Source: CAZYTO01 sp964650405
GTDB lineage: Bacteria > Acidobacteriota > Thermoanaerobaculia > Gp7-AA8
Length of the DNA: 18,572 bases
Direction of reading: 5' to 3'
Assembly (NCBI GenBank): GCA_964650405.1
Contig: CAZYTO010000089.1
Span: 1 to 18,572, forward strand
The position numbers were made by a program, and so were the translations under genes. Shown in pieces: positions 6,286-13,188 of this stretch. Each line of letters starts with the position of its first letter. Position 1 is the first letter of the stretch. The notes below the pieces were generated by a model that saw only the letters and a program-made list of their open reading frames with translations, searched no databases and was not told where the DNA came from.

Positions 6286-7424
6286 CGAGGCCCGGCTTCA
6301 TCCCCTTCAACCTTCCCTCGCTGGCCGGGCGCGAGCTCGAATACATCGTCGAGGCCGTGCGTCGCGGCCAACTGGCGGGCGACGGCACGTTCACCCGCCG
6401 CTGCCAGGAGTGGCTGCAGGAACGCTGCGGGGCGCACAAGGTCCTGCTCACGCATTCATGCACCGCGGCCCTGGAGATGGCTGCCCTGCTCTGTGATGCC
6501 GGGCAGGGCGACGAGGTCATCATGCCGTCGTTCACCTTCGTGTCCACCGCCAATGCGTTCGCCCTCCGCGGCGCGCGGCCGGTGTTCGTCGACATCCGTC
6601 CCGACACGCTGAACCTGGATGAGACGCTCATCGAAGGAGCGATCACGGAGCGCACGCGGGCCATCGTGGCCGTGCACTACGCCGGCGTCGGCTGCGACAT
6701 GGCCGCCATCACCGACGTGGCCGCACGCCACGGCCTGCCCGTGGTTGAAGACGCGGCGCAGGCCCTGGGAGCGACGTACCGCGGGCGGAGTCTGGGCACG
6801 ATCGGCGACCTCGGATGCTGGAGCTTTCACGAGACGAAGAATTTCATCAGCGGCGAAGGAGGCGCTCTGGTGATCCGGAACCCCGCCCTGGTCGAGCGCG
6901 CCGAGATCCTCCGCGAGAAGGGAACGAACCGCACGAAGTTCTTCCGCGGAGAGGTCGACAAGTACACCTGGGTCGGTCTCGGCTCTTCCTATCTGCCCTC
7001 GGAGCTGATCGCCGCGTTTCTCCTCGCCCAACTGGAGCACGCCGATGCGATTCTGGAACGGCGCAAGGCCATCTTCGACCGCTACCTCGCCGCGCTGCGG
7101 CCGCTCGAAGAGGCCGGCCTCCTCCGGCTGCCGGTCGTGCCGCCCGGCTGCGTGCCGAACGGACATCTCTTCTACCTCCTCACGGAACGCGAAGACGTGC
7201 GGGACGCGCTGCTGGCCCATCTCGATGCCGCCGGCGTCAACGCCGTGTTTCACTACGTGCCCCTCCACGACTCGCCCGCCGGCCGGCAGTGGGGCCGCTC
7301 CGCCGGCACCATGACCCACACCGAAGATCTCAGCCGGCGGCTCGTCCGCCTTCCCTGCTACGTCACCCTGACCGAGGAACAGCAGGAGCGGGTCATCGCC
7401 CGGGTGCAGAGTTTCTACACATAG
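6282..7424 (+). CDS. wecE: dTDP-4-amino-4,6-dideoxygalactose transaminase (WecE/RffA-like)
   Basis: This 380-residue PLP enzyme of the DegT/DnrJ/EryC1 family would convert dTDP-4-keto-6-deoxyglucose to dTDP-4-amino-4,6-dideoxygalactose using glutamate. It follows E. coli WecE closely along its length as I recall that protein: 'IPFNLPSLAGRELEYI', 'GDGTFTRRCQEWL', 'LLTHSCTAALEMAALL', 'GDEVIMPSFTFVSTANAF', 'SFHETKNF' with the Schiff-base lysine at K186, the PLP-ring aspartate D157 in VEDAAQ, and 'EKGTNRTKFFRGEVDKYTW'. The start at 6282 matches the family N-terminus and overlaps the previous stop as ATGA. The dTDP-sugar precursor genes (rmlA/rmlB) are not in the window. A PglD/NeuD-like acyltransferase lies next door on the other strand and could acylate the new amine. 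Confidence 0.93.
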   Translation: MTRPGFIPFNLPSLAGRELEYIVEAVRRGQLAGDGTFTRRCQEWLQERCGAHKVLLTHSCTAALEMAALLCDAGQGDEVIMPSFTFVSTANAFALRGARPVFVDIRPDTLNLDETLIEGAITERTRAIVAVHYAGVGCDMAAITDVAARHGLPVVEDAAQALGATYRGRSLGTIGDLGCWSFHETKNFISGEGGALVIRNPALVERAEILREKGTNRTKFFRGEVDKYTWVGLGSSYLPSELIAAFLLAQLEHADAILERRKAIFDRYLAALRPLEEAGLLRLPVVPPGCVPNGHLFYLLTEREDVRDALLAHLDAAGVNAVFHYVPLHDSPAGRQWGRSAGTMTHTEDLSRRLVRLPCYVTLTEEQQERVIARVQSFYT

Positions 7425-7487
7425 GGCACGACTGCCACTCATGCCTCATACCTCATGCCCAACTCGGCACTCAGCACGCGGCACTCC
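7425..7487 (+). repeat. Heptamer repeat array, family C, between convergent genes
   Basis: Period-7 units CTCATGC, CTCATAC, CTCATGC, CCAACTC, GGCACTC, AGCACGC, GGCACTC occupy 7439-7487, with weaker units (ACTGCCA) from 7425. They fill nearly the whole 69-bp gap between the stops of wecE and the acyltransferase. The motif differs from families A and B. Confidence 0.7.
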
Positions 7488-7493
7488 GGAACT

Positions 7494-8165
7494 TCAGATC
7501 TTCGACAGCTTGCCGCTGCCGATCGGCAGCGGCTCCGTGGCCGCGCCCCGCAACACGCTTCCATCGGCGACGTGATCGAGCACGAGGGTCCCTGCGCCGA
7601 TCACGCAGTTCTCGCCGATGGTCATGCCGTCGCGGATCGTGGCGTTGACCCCGACGAACGTGTTGTCGCCAATGCGGCAGTTCCCCGAGACCACCACGTG
7701 CGAGGCGATGAAGACGTGATGGCCGATCGTGGAGTCGTGCCCGATGTGGTTCCCGCTCCAGAGCACCGTGTCCCTTCCGATGTGAACGTAGGGCTGGATG
7801 ACGTTCGCCTCGAAGATGAACGACCCCTCGCCGGCGTCGAGGTCCGGCCAGGTGACGGCCTTGGAGCAGACGTAGGTCGCCATCTCGTAGCCCATCGCCT
7901 TCGCGGCCTCGAACATCTCCCGGCGGTTCCGATTCAGCCGGCTGTAGGCGATGCCGATGAGGAGCTGGTGATCGCCGGGCGGATAGACGGCTGGCAGCTC
8001 CTCGAACGCCACCAGCGGAAGCCCGAGATATTCGCGGGCATCGAGCAGTGCGGAGCTCAGGGCGTGGGCCACCACCGGATGCGGCGAGTCGTGCTCCAGG
8101 TAGTAGCGCGCGATGCGCGCGAAGTCCCCGGTCCCGACGATGACGACTCGTTTGGCGCTGGTCAC
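7494..8165 (-). CDS. PglD/NeuD-like sugar N- or O-acyltransferase
   Basis: This 223-residue protein has the two-part PglD/NeuD architecture. An N-terminal Rossmann-like nucleotide-sugar-binding domain (RVVIVGTGDFARIARYYLE) is followed from residue ~110 by a left-handed beta-helix of hexapeptide repeats ('IGHDSTIGHHVFIASHVVVSGNC', 'IGDNTFVGVNATI', 'IGENCVIGAG'). The His of GHDSTIG is at the position of the family's general base. Relatives acetylate the 4-amine of UDP- or dTDP-4-amino-6-deoxy sugars, which fits the neighbouring WecE product. Candidate overall product: a 4-acylamino-4,6-dideoxyhexose (inference). The GTG start at 8165 places the Rossmann glycine loop at the usual distance; longer in-frame starts would overlap the divergent gene. 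A -10-like TAAGAT lies 10 nt upstream on the - strand. Confidence 0.88.
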   Translation of the reverse strand: MTSAKRVVIVGTGDFARIARYYLEHDSPHPVVAHALSSALLDAREYLGLPLVAFEELPAVYPPGDHQLLIGIAYSRLNRNRREMFEAAKAMGYEMATYVCSKAVTWPDLDAGEGSFIFEANVIQPYVHIGRDTVLWSGNHIGHDSTIGHHVFIASHVVVSGNCRIGDNTFVGVNATIRDGMTIGENCVIGAGTLVLDHVADGSVLRGAATEPLPIGSGKLSKI

Positions 8166-8175
8166 GGCGAGAGGA

Positions 8176-8181
8176 ATCTTA
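8176..8181 (-). promoter_or_regulatory. Candidate -10 element of the acyltransferase gene
   Basis: TAAGAT on the - strand sits 10 nt from the GTG at 8165. No Shine-Dalgarno is visible, so the mRNA may be leaderless. Confidence 0.35.
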
Positions 8182-8246
8182 CAGGGAGGCGACCCCGTGA
8201 CGCCGATCTCCGGCGCGCCTGTCCGGGAGATCCGCCGATTTCGCTG

Positions 8247-8255
8247 TGACACAAT
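8247..8255 (+). promoter_or_regulatory. Candidate extended -10 of the Trm112-like/methyltransferase gene
   Basis: TGA-CACAAT (a TGn extension plus four of six -10 bases) ends 10 nt before the ATG at 8266. The arrangement mirrors the divergent gene's TAAGAT. No Shine-Dalgarno is present. Confidence 0.35.
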
Positions 8256-8265
8256 GCGGGCCGTC

Positions 8266-9285
8266 ATGAAGAAGGAAGCGGCGCAGTTCTACCGGTGTCC
8301 CTATTCCGGCTCCACGCTGGCGTTGACCGTCGAACGGGCGGAGGGTGAGGAGATCGTAGACGGCGCGCTCGTCAATGACTCGGGCCGTGCTTACCTGATC
8401 CGGGATGGCATCCCCGACTTCCGTGACCCCTCGCTCGATCCGATGGGCGAGGCAGAGAAGGCGCAGTTCGCCTACTACGAAGCCACCAGCGGGGCCTACG
8501 ACACGGCCCTGGAGTGGCTGTTCGCCACGTTCGTGGAGTCCGAGGACGCCGTTCGGGCCCGTCTCATCGCGCCGCTCGAGGTGGAGGGGGCCACCGCCGT
8601 CCTGGAGATCGGCGCAGGGACATGCCGCGACTCGATGCGAATTGCCGCGCGCATGAAGCGCGGTTCCCGCCTCTTCCTCTCCGACTTCTCTCCGTCGATT
8701 CTCCGCGTGGGACGGCAGCGGATGGCGAACGAGCGCTTCGACTGCGACGTCGAATACTTCCTCAGCAGCGCCGCTCACCTTCCGCTCCCGGCTGCCGCCG
8801 TCGATTGCGTGTACACCTTCGGTGCATTCAACGTCTTCCCCGACCGGCGCGGCTGCCTCGAGGCCATTACCCGCATCGTGCGCAAGGGCGGACGGATCGT
8901 TTTCGGCGACGAGAGCCTGGCCCCCTGGCTCCGGACCACCGAGTACGGCGCCACCCTGCTCGACGCCAACCCGCTCTACGCCGACCCCGTCCCGATCGAT
9001 GTGCTTCCGGAGTGCGCCCGCGACGTTCGCCTGGAGTGGTTGCTGGGCAATGCCTTCTACATGGTGAGCTATGAAGCCGGCGAAGGTCCGCCGCCGCTCA
9101 ATCCCGACCTGCCGATTCCCGGGCGGCGGGGAGGCACGCTGCGGTCGCGCCGCTACGGCAAGATCGAAGCCGTGTCACCTGAGGCGAAGCGTCTGGCCGA
9201 GCAGGAGGCACAGCGCCTCGGCATCAGCGTTCACGAATGGCTCGACCGGGCCATCCGGAGCGCGGCCGGCGGCAATTCCCGCTGA
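8266..9285 (+). CDS. Trm112-like domain/methyltransferase fusion protein
   Basis: This 339-residue protein has three parts. Residues 8-52 (FYRCPYSGSTL ... AYLIRDGIPDF) are a Trm112/UPF0434-type ribbon, but only one of the usual cysteines of the first knuckle remains (CPYS rather than CPxC). Residues ~110-235 form a class I SAM methyltransferase with motif I VLEIGAGTCRDSM, strand 2 LFLSDFSPSILRVG, and a UbiE-like VDCVYTFGAFNVF. Residues ~303-335 (VSPEAKRLAEQEAQRLGISV then HEWLDRAI) look like a ribbon-helix-helix-type tail. The substrate is unknown; a sugar or lipid-linked glycan is plausible from context. An alternative ATG at 8254 adds four residues. The gene diverges from the acyltransferase across a ~100-bp gap that holds both candidate promoters. 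Confidence 0.85.
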   Translation: MKKEAAQFYRCPYSGSTLALTVERAEGEEIVDGALVNDSGRAYLIRDGIPDFRDPSLDPMGEAEKAQFAYYEATSGAYDTALEWLFATFVESEDAVRARLIAPLEVEGATAVLEIGAGTCRDSMRIAARMKRGSRLFLSDFSPSILRVGRQRMANERFDCDVEYFLSSAAHLPLPAAAVDCVYTFGAFNVFPDRRGCLEAITRIVRKGGRIVFGDESLAPWLRTTEYGATLLDANPLYADPVPIDVLPECARDVRLEWLLGNAFYMVSYEAGEGPPPLNPDLPIPGRRGGTLRSRRYGKIEAVSPEAKRLAEQEAQRLGISVHEWLDRAIRSAAGGNSR

Positions 9286-9291
9286 AACAAG

Positions 9292-9326
9292 AGCGCCGTG
9301 CGAGCCTTTCGGGCCCGCACGGCGCT
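9292..9326. terminator. Strong hairpin between convergent genes, likely terminator
   Basis: AGCGCCGTGCG (9292-9302) pairs perfectly with CGCACGGCGCT (9316-9326). Three further inner pairs (GCC with GGC) surround a TTTCG loop. Read on the - strand, the hairpin is followed by CTTGTTTC, a modest T-rich tract, so it would best terminate the S74 gene. It lies between the + methyltransferase stop (9285) and the - S74 stop (9350) and could also stop the + transcript. Confidence 0.75.
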
Positions 9327-9349
9327 GGTGACCTTCGACTGGCTACTTG

Positions 9350-11065
9350 CTACTGCTTCTTGGCCGCTTCGAGCTGGTCGATGCGGGCCTTGAGCTCGTC
9401 GATCGTCGTCTGCTGCTGCTGCACGACCTTCGTCAGCACGGCCACGATGTCCATCGGGCTGAGGCTCTGGCGATCCTTGGTGGCCACGAGCGACGGCACG
9501 TCCTCGGCGATGAAGCCGACGTGACGCTCACTGGGATCCACCTTGTAGGCGTACTTGACCGGTTGCAGGTTCTTCAGCGTATCGACGGCCTCGCTCGTGT
9601 CGAGGTCGCGGATGTCCTGCTTGAGGGCGCGGCTCGACGCGTTCGTCCAGACGCCGCCTGCGGTCAGGTGGGCGCCGCTGCTGTGGTCGATCGGGAAGGA
9701 CGGTACGGAGACTCCAAGACCGATGAAGCCCTGGTTGTCGATGATCATCCGCTGCACGTTCGCCGTGAAGAAGCGGAGCGACGGATTCGGGGCCACGGCG
9801 CTCGAATCGGGGCGGACGTTGAAGAAGCCGGTGGCCAGGCCGAGCGAGTTGCCGCCGTAGCCGATGGTCAGCGCGGACTGCGTGCCCGTCGTTCCGGCGG
9901 GGTCTTCGCCGACGCCGACGAACACGTCCGTGTTACTGGCACCGAACACGTGCAGGTTGCTGGCCGGGCTGGCTGTGCCCACGCCGACCTTGCCGCTGGC
10001 GGCGATGTCGATGGAACTGGTTGGAGCGCCCGGGCGGATGCGGAAGGGGAGACGCGAGCCGCTCGTCACGTCGCGGACGAAGAAGTTCGCCTCGTTGCCG
10101 GCGATATCCCACGTCTGGGCGGTGAAGCCGCCCGAGTTGTTCTGCTCGAGCCGCATGGCCGGCGTGTTGCTCGTGGCCACGTGCAGGTCGAGAACGGGGG
10201 TGCTGGTGTGGAAGCCGACGCGGCCGGAGCTGTCGACGAAAATCGAGTTCGTCGGCGCGGAGCCGGTGATGGTGACCGGAACGGTGGCGGCGGTGATGTC
10301 CTCGATGGAGAACTTGTTCGCGCCGCCGCTGTTGGAGTCGTTCGCAGTCAACTGCCAGTCGTGGTTCGGGAAGCCCGCCGACGTGCTGGTGTCGTCGAAC
10401 TTGATGCGGGTGTTGTTCTCCTTGAGGCGGATGGTGTCGAAGCCGAACGACTCGTTGTTGACGCAGTCGAGGCCGACGCAGAGGCTGCCCTGGATGATGA
10501 CGTCGTCCGCCTGAACGATGTCGGTCGGCGCAACCGTCCGCGGAAGGCCCGCGGCGGCGTTCGTGGAGGCGGCCACCTTGGTGCGTCCGCCGCCGGCCGG
10601 CGGCTCCTGCGCATCGCTGTTGGTCAGCACGCCGTTCCGGACCGTCAGGGTCCCTGACTGCGTCACTTCCAGGCCGAGGCCCGCGGCGCGCTGGATCTTC
10701 TCCGCGGCCGCTTCATCGCCGGCCGCGCGCGCGGCCGCCAACTGCTGTTTCACGCTCTCCGAGATCTTCGGCGTGACCCGCAGTTCGTAGTTGTACTTTC
10801 CGTCCTGGATCTTGTCTCCGAGATCCTGCAGACGGAAGGAGGGTGCGCTGGTGAAGTCGCGCTCGAAGAGCACGCCGTCCGGTGTCATCACGCGCAGGGT
10901 GATCTTTTCGAAGTCGACGCCGGTGGACCAGGTGACCCCCGATGCCGAGGCCGACATATGGCCGACCGGTTCAGGGTTGTCCGGGCCGGCCGCGAAGGCG
11001 AGCATGGGGAGCAGGGAGAGCATCACAACGAGATACAAACGAAACGTAAGCCGGGCTTTACTCAT
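9350..11065 (-). CDS. Secreted S74 intramolecular-chaperone (tail-fibre-type) surface protein
   Basis: This 571-residue protein has a signal peptide (SKARLTFRLYLVVMLSLLPM then LAFAA). A helical region lies around residues 95-135. A long beta-rich body of tail-fibre-like repeats follows ('GRVGFHTSTPVLDLHV', 'GKVGVGTASPASNLHV', 'GFIGLGVSVPSFPID'), with the G-vGiGt-P-s-LhV pattern. The C-terminus carries a peptidase S74 chaperone: ASSRALKQDI holds the Ser-Lys dyad region, then 'YKVDPSERHVGFIAEDVP', ending in a coiled coil (VVQQQQTTIDELKARIDQLE). In the family this domain drives trimerisation and then cuts itself off. The protein is probably a trimeric extracellular fibre. The start at 11065 is set by AAGGAGGA nine nt upstream. 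Phage origin is possible, but no other phage gene is nearby. Confidence 0.88.
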   Translation of the reverse strand: MSKARLTFRLYLVVMLSLLPMLAFAAGPDNPEPVGHMSASASGVTWSTGVDFEKITLRVMTPDGVLFERDFTSAPSFRLQDLGDKIQDGKYNYELRVTPKISESVKQQLAAARAAGDEAAAEKIQRAAGLGLEVTQSGTLTVRNGVLTNSDAQEPPAGGGRTKVAASTNAAAGLPRTVAPTDIVQADDVIIQGSLCVGLDCVNNESFGFDTIRLKENNTRIKFDDTSTSAGFPNHDWQLTANDSNSGGANKFSIEDITAATVPVTITGSAPTNSIFVDSSGRVGFHTSTPVLDLHVATSNTPAMRLEQNNSGGFTAQTWDIAGNEANFFVRDVTSGSRLPFRIRPGAPTSSIDIAASGKVGVGTASPASNLHVFGASNTDVFVGVGEDPAGTTGTQSALTIGYGGNSLGLATGFFNVRPDSSAVAPNPSLRFFTANVQRMIIDNQGFIGLGVSVPSFPIDHSSGAHLTAGGVWTNASSRALKQDIRDLDTSEAVDTLKNLQPVKYAYKVDPSERHVGFIAEDVPSLVATKDRQSLSPMDIVAVLTKVVQQQQTTIDELKARIDQLEAAKKQ

Positions 11066-11074
11066 GTACGGTTG

Positions 11075-11082
11075 TCCTCCTT
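11075..11082 (-). promoter_or_regulatory. Ribosome binding site of the S74 gene
   Basis: AAGGAGGA on the - strand lies 9 nt before the ATG at 11065. It is the strongest Shine-Dalgarno in the window and selects this start over the in-frame ATG at 11128. Confidence 0.85.
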
Positions 11083-11178
11083 CTTCGTAACGCGTCGCAC
11101 GCCGGGCGCGAGCGGGAACACAAACCACAGAAAACTTCTGGTTGTGGGTGAGACGCGTATCCGTAACTTAGGTTGGAA

Positions 11179-11198
11179 CGCTCCGGAGCGCCAGTCAA
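11179..11198 (-). promoter_or_regulatory. Palindrome beside a -35-like element upstream of the S74 gene
   Basis: CGCTCCGGAGCG (11179-11190) is a perfect 12-bp palindrome. TTGACT, close to a -35 consensus, lies at 11193-11198 on the - strand. No convincing -10 follows at 16-18 nt, so the promoter is uncertain. The palindrome could be an operator. Confidence 0.25.
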
Positions 11199-11263
11199 AA
11201 ACGGAAAGAGGTCGGAATAGTTGTGCTTTTTACCACCGGCTTACAAATCGGGAAGGGCGGAGC

Positions 11264-11335
11264 CAGGCTGGAGGACGCAGAGGCTCGAGGGCTGAAAGAA
11301 AACGTCGCCGCCTTCCAGCCTTCAGCTTTCCAGCC
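11264..11335. repeat. Imperfect inverted repeats of GGCTGGA/TTCCAGCC type 3' of guaA
   Basis: The left half has GGCTGGAGG, GGCTCGAGG and GGCTGAAAG (11267-11298). The right half has CTTCCAGCC, CTTCAGC and TTTCCAGCC (11312-11334). Units recur every 7-9 bp and the halves are mutually complementary, so stem-loops can form downstream of the guaA stop. There is no T-tract, so a terminator role is unsure. Confidence 0.5.
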
Positions 11336-11346
11336 GTGCCACCGCC

Positions 11347-12882
11347 CTACTCCCACTCGATCGTGCTGGGCGGCTTGGAGGAGATGTCGTACACGACCCG
11401 GTTCACGCCGCGCACCTCGTTGACCACGCGGCGGGCGATGCGGTCCATCAGGTCGTGCGGCATGCGGTACCAGTCGGCGGTCATGAAGTCGGTGGTGGAC
11501 ACGGCCCGCACGGCCAGGACGTTCTCGTACGTCCGCTCATCGCCCATGACGCCGACGCTGCGGACGGGCAGCAGCACGGCAAAGGCCTGCGAGGTCTCGC
11601 GGTAGAGGCCGGCGCGGCGGATCTCGTCGATGACGATCTCGTCGGCGTTCTGCAGGACCTCCACGCGCTCCGGCGTGACCTCGCCGAGGATGCGCACGGC
11701 CAGGCCGGGCCCGGGGAAGGGGTGGCGCCAGACGAATTCGGGATCGAGGCCCAGCTCGATGCCGAGCTGCCGCACTTCGTCCTTGAACAGCTCGCGCACG
11801 GGCTCGATGAGCTTCAGGCCCATCTTCTCCGGCAGGCCGCCGACGTTGTGGTGCGTCTTGATGACCGAGGAGGGCCCCTTGATGGAGACCGACTCGATCA
11901 CGTCCGGGTAGAGCGTGCCCTGGACGAGGTACTCCACGCCGGCCAGGCGCTTCGCTTCTTCCTCGAAGACTGCGATGAACTCGTTGCCGATCTTCTTGCG
12001 CTTGGTCTCCGGGTCCTCGACGCCGGCCAGCTTGTCGTAGAAACGGCGGCGGCCGTCGATGGCCACGACGTGCATGCCCAGGCCCTCGGAGAGGCGCGAC
12101 ATGACCTGCACGGCCTCGTTCTTCCGGAGGACGCCGTTGTCGACGAAGATGGCCGTGAGCTGATCGCCGATGGCCTCGGCCACGAGCAGCGCCGCCACCG
12201 ACGAGTCGACGCCCCCGCTCACGGCCGCGATGACGTTGCTCCTGCCAACGGTCTTGCGGATCTCCTCGACCTTGCGCTTGCGGTAGTCACCGAGGTCCCA
12301 CCTGGGCTGGCAGCCGGCGATGGGGAAGAGGAAGTTGCGGATGATCTCTGTTCCCGCCTCGCTGTGCGTGACCTCGGGATGGAAGAGGATGCAGTAGATC
12401 CGCCGCTCCCGGTTCTCCATGCCGGCGATGGGAGCGTTGTCGCTCCGGGCGATGACCCGGAAGCCGGGGGGCGTGGCCACGATGCGGTCGCCATGGCTGG
12501 CCCAGACGTGCTGGTGCGCCGGTGTGCCTGCGAGGAGGAGAGAGTCGCCGGCGATGACGTCGATCTCCGCCCGTCCGTACTCGCGCTCGCCCGCCGCCTC
12601 CACGCGCCCGTCCAGCAGGTACGCTGTGAGCTGCATGCCGTAGCAGATGGCCAGCACGGGCACGCCGAGCTCGTAGACCTCCCGCGAGGCGATGGGCGCC
12701 GTCTCGCCGTACACCGACTGCGGGCCGCCCGAGAGGATGATCGCCGCCGGCGCCAGCTCCCGGATCTTCTCGATGGGATAGTCGAACGGATGGACGACCG
12801 AGTAGACGCGCTGCTCCCGGACGCGGCGGGCGATGAGCTGGGTGTACTGGGAGCCGAAGTCGAGGACGAGGACGGTTTGCAT
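11347..12882 (-). CDS. guaA: GMP synthase (glutamine-hydrolysing)
   Basis: This 511-residue enzyme converts XMP to GMP with ATP and glutamine in the cytoplasm. The N-terminal class I glutamine amidotransferase has nucleophile C80 in AICYGMQ and the His-Glu pair in FHPEVTH. The ATP pyrophosphatase domain has the P-loop SGGVDSS. The C-terminal dimerisation/XMP domain has 'HPFPGPGLAVRI' and the invariant end SSKPPSTIEWE. Length and domain order are normal. The ATG at 12882 gives the standard N-terminus (MQTVLVLDFGSQYTQLI). There is no Shine-Dalgarno: heptamer repeats reach the start codon itself. A frame open further upstream (to 13080) is repeat-derived and not part of the gene. Confidence 0.97.
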   Translation of the reverse strand: MQTVLVLDFGSQYTQLIARRVREQRVYSVVHPFDYPIEKIRELAPAAIILSGGPQSVYGETAPIASREVYELGVPVLAICYGMQLTAYLLDGRVEAAGEREYGRAEIDVIAGDSLLLAGTPAHQHVWASHGDRIVATPPGFRVIARSDNAPIAGMENRERRIYCILFHPEVTHSEAGTEIIRNFLFPIAGCQPRWDLGDYRKRKVEEIRKTVGRSNVIAAVSGGVDSSVAALLVAEAIGDQLTAIFVDNGVLRKNEAVQVMSRLSEGLGMHVVAIDGRRRFYDKLAGVEDPETKRKKIGNEFIAVFEEEAKRLAGVEYLVQGTLYPDVIESVSIKGPSSVIKTHHNVGGLPEKMGLKLIEPVRELFKDEVRQLGIELGLDPEFVWRHPFPGPGLAVRILGEVTPERVEVLQNADEIVIDEIRRAGLYRETSQAFAVLLPVRSVGVMGDERTYENVLAVRAVSTTDFMTADWYRMPHDLMDRIARRVVNEVRGVNRVVYDISSKPPSTIEWE

Positions 12883-12937
12883 TCGCTGGTCGCTGTTCGC
12901 TGGTCGCTGTCGTGGGTCGCTGTCCGGCGGTCGCCGC
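12883..12937 (-). repeat. Heptamer repeat array, family A (copy 3), abutting the guaA start
   Basis: Reading toward guaA on the - strand, units such as ACAGCGA, CCAGCGA, ACAGCGA and CCAGCGA end exactly at the ATG. On the + strand this reads TCGCTGG, TCGCTGT, TCGCTGG, TCGCTG, TCGTGGG, TCGCTGT and degenerate GGCGG-type units. The array replaces the usual ribosome binding region. Confidence 0.8.
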
Positions 12938-13019
12938 TCTTCCGAATGGCGAGCGGATTCTACAGGAGCCATCCATCGGCCTGCGGCCCTACCATTCGCT
13001 GGTCGAAGCATTGAGCGCC
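12938..13019. other. Gap with no recognised feature
   Basis: This stretch links the guaA-proximal heptamers to the CCCTCTCCC repeat element. I see no gene, hairpin or convincing promoter here. Together with the flanking repeats it makes up the 306-bp gap between guaA and the PBP gene. Confidence 0.5.
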
Positions 13020-13165
13020 ACCCTCTCCCGACGTCGACGAGGATCACGCGAGCACGTGCAGCGCCCCACCCTCTCCCCACGGGAGAGGGTCGGCCACGGA
13101 GCGCGCAATCTCGCGCAGAACGAGTCAGCTTCCGGGCGGTCAGCGCGGAGTGGCCGGGGTGAGGG
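13020..13165. repeat. CCCTCTCCC dispersed-repeat-like element with perfect hairpin
   Basis: ACCCTCTCCC (13068-13077) and GGGAGAGGGT (13081-13090) form a perfect 10-bp stem with a 3-nt loop. A direct copy of the left arm lies at 13020-13029, in the shared context GCGCC(CC)ACCCTCTCCC. A related GGCCGGGGTGAGGGG lies at 13152-13165. Elements pairing CCCTCTCCC arms with a GGGGTGAGGG end recur in many GC-rich genomes. It sits just 3' of the PBP gene and could stabilise or terminate that transcript, though no T-tract follows. Confidence 0.65.
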
Positions 13166-13188
13166 GATTCCGTTCAGATTAGAGCAGG

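Noticed and set aside
9350..11065. S74 protein as part of a prophage
   Set aside because: No capsid, terminase, integrase or other phage gene flanks it, and it has a signal peptide, which fits a cellular surface protein better.
11455..13014. Long + strand open frame of 519 residues opposite guaA
   Set aside because: guaA is unambiguous on the other strand; the + frame is a GC-rich shadow rich in Asp, Leu, Val, Ala and Arg.
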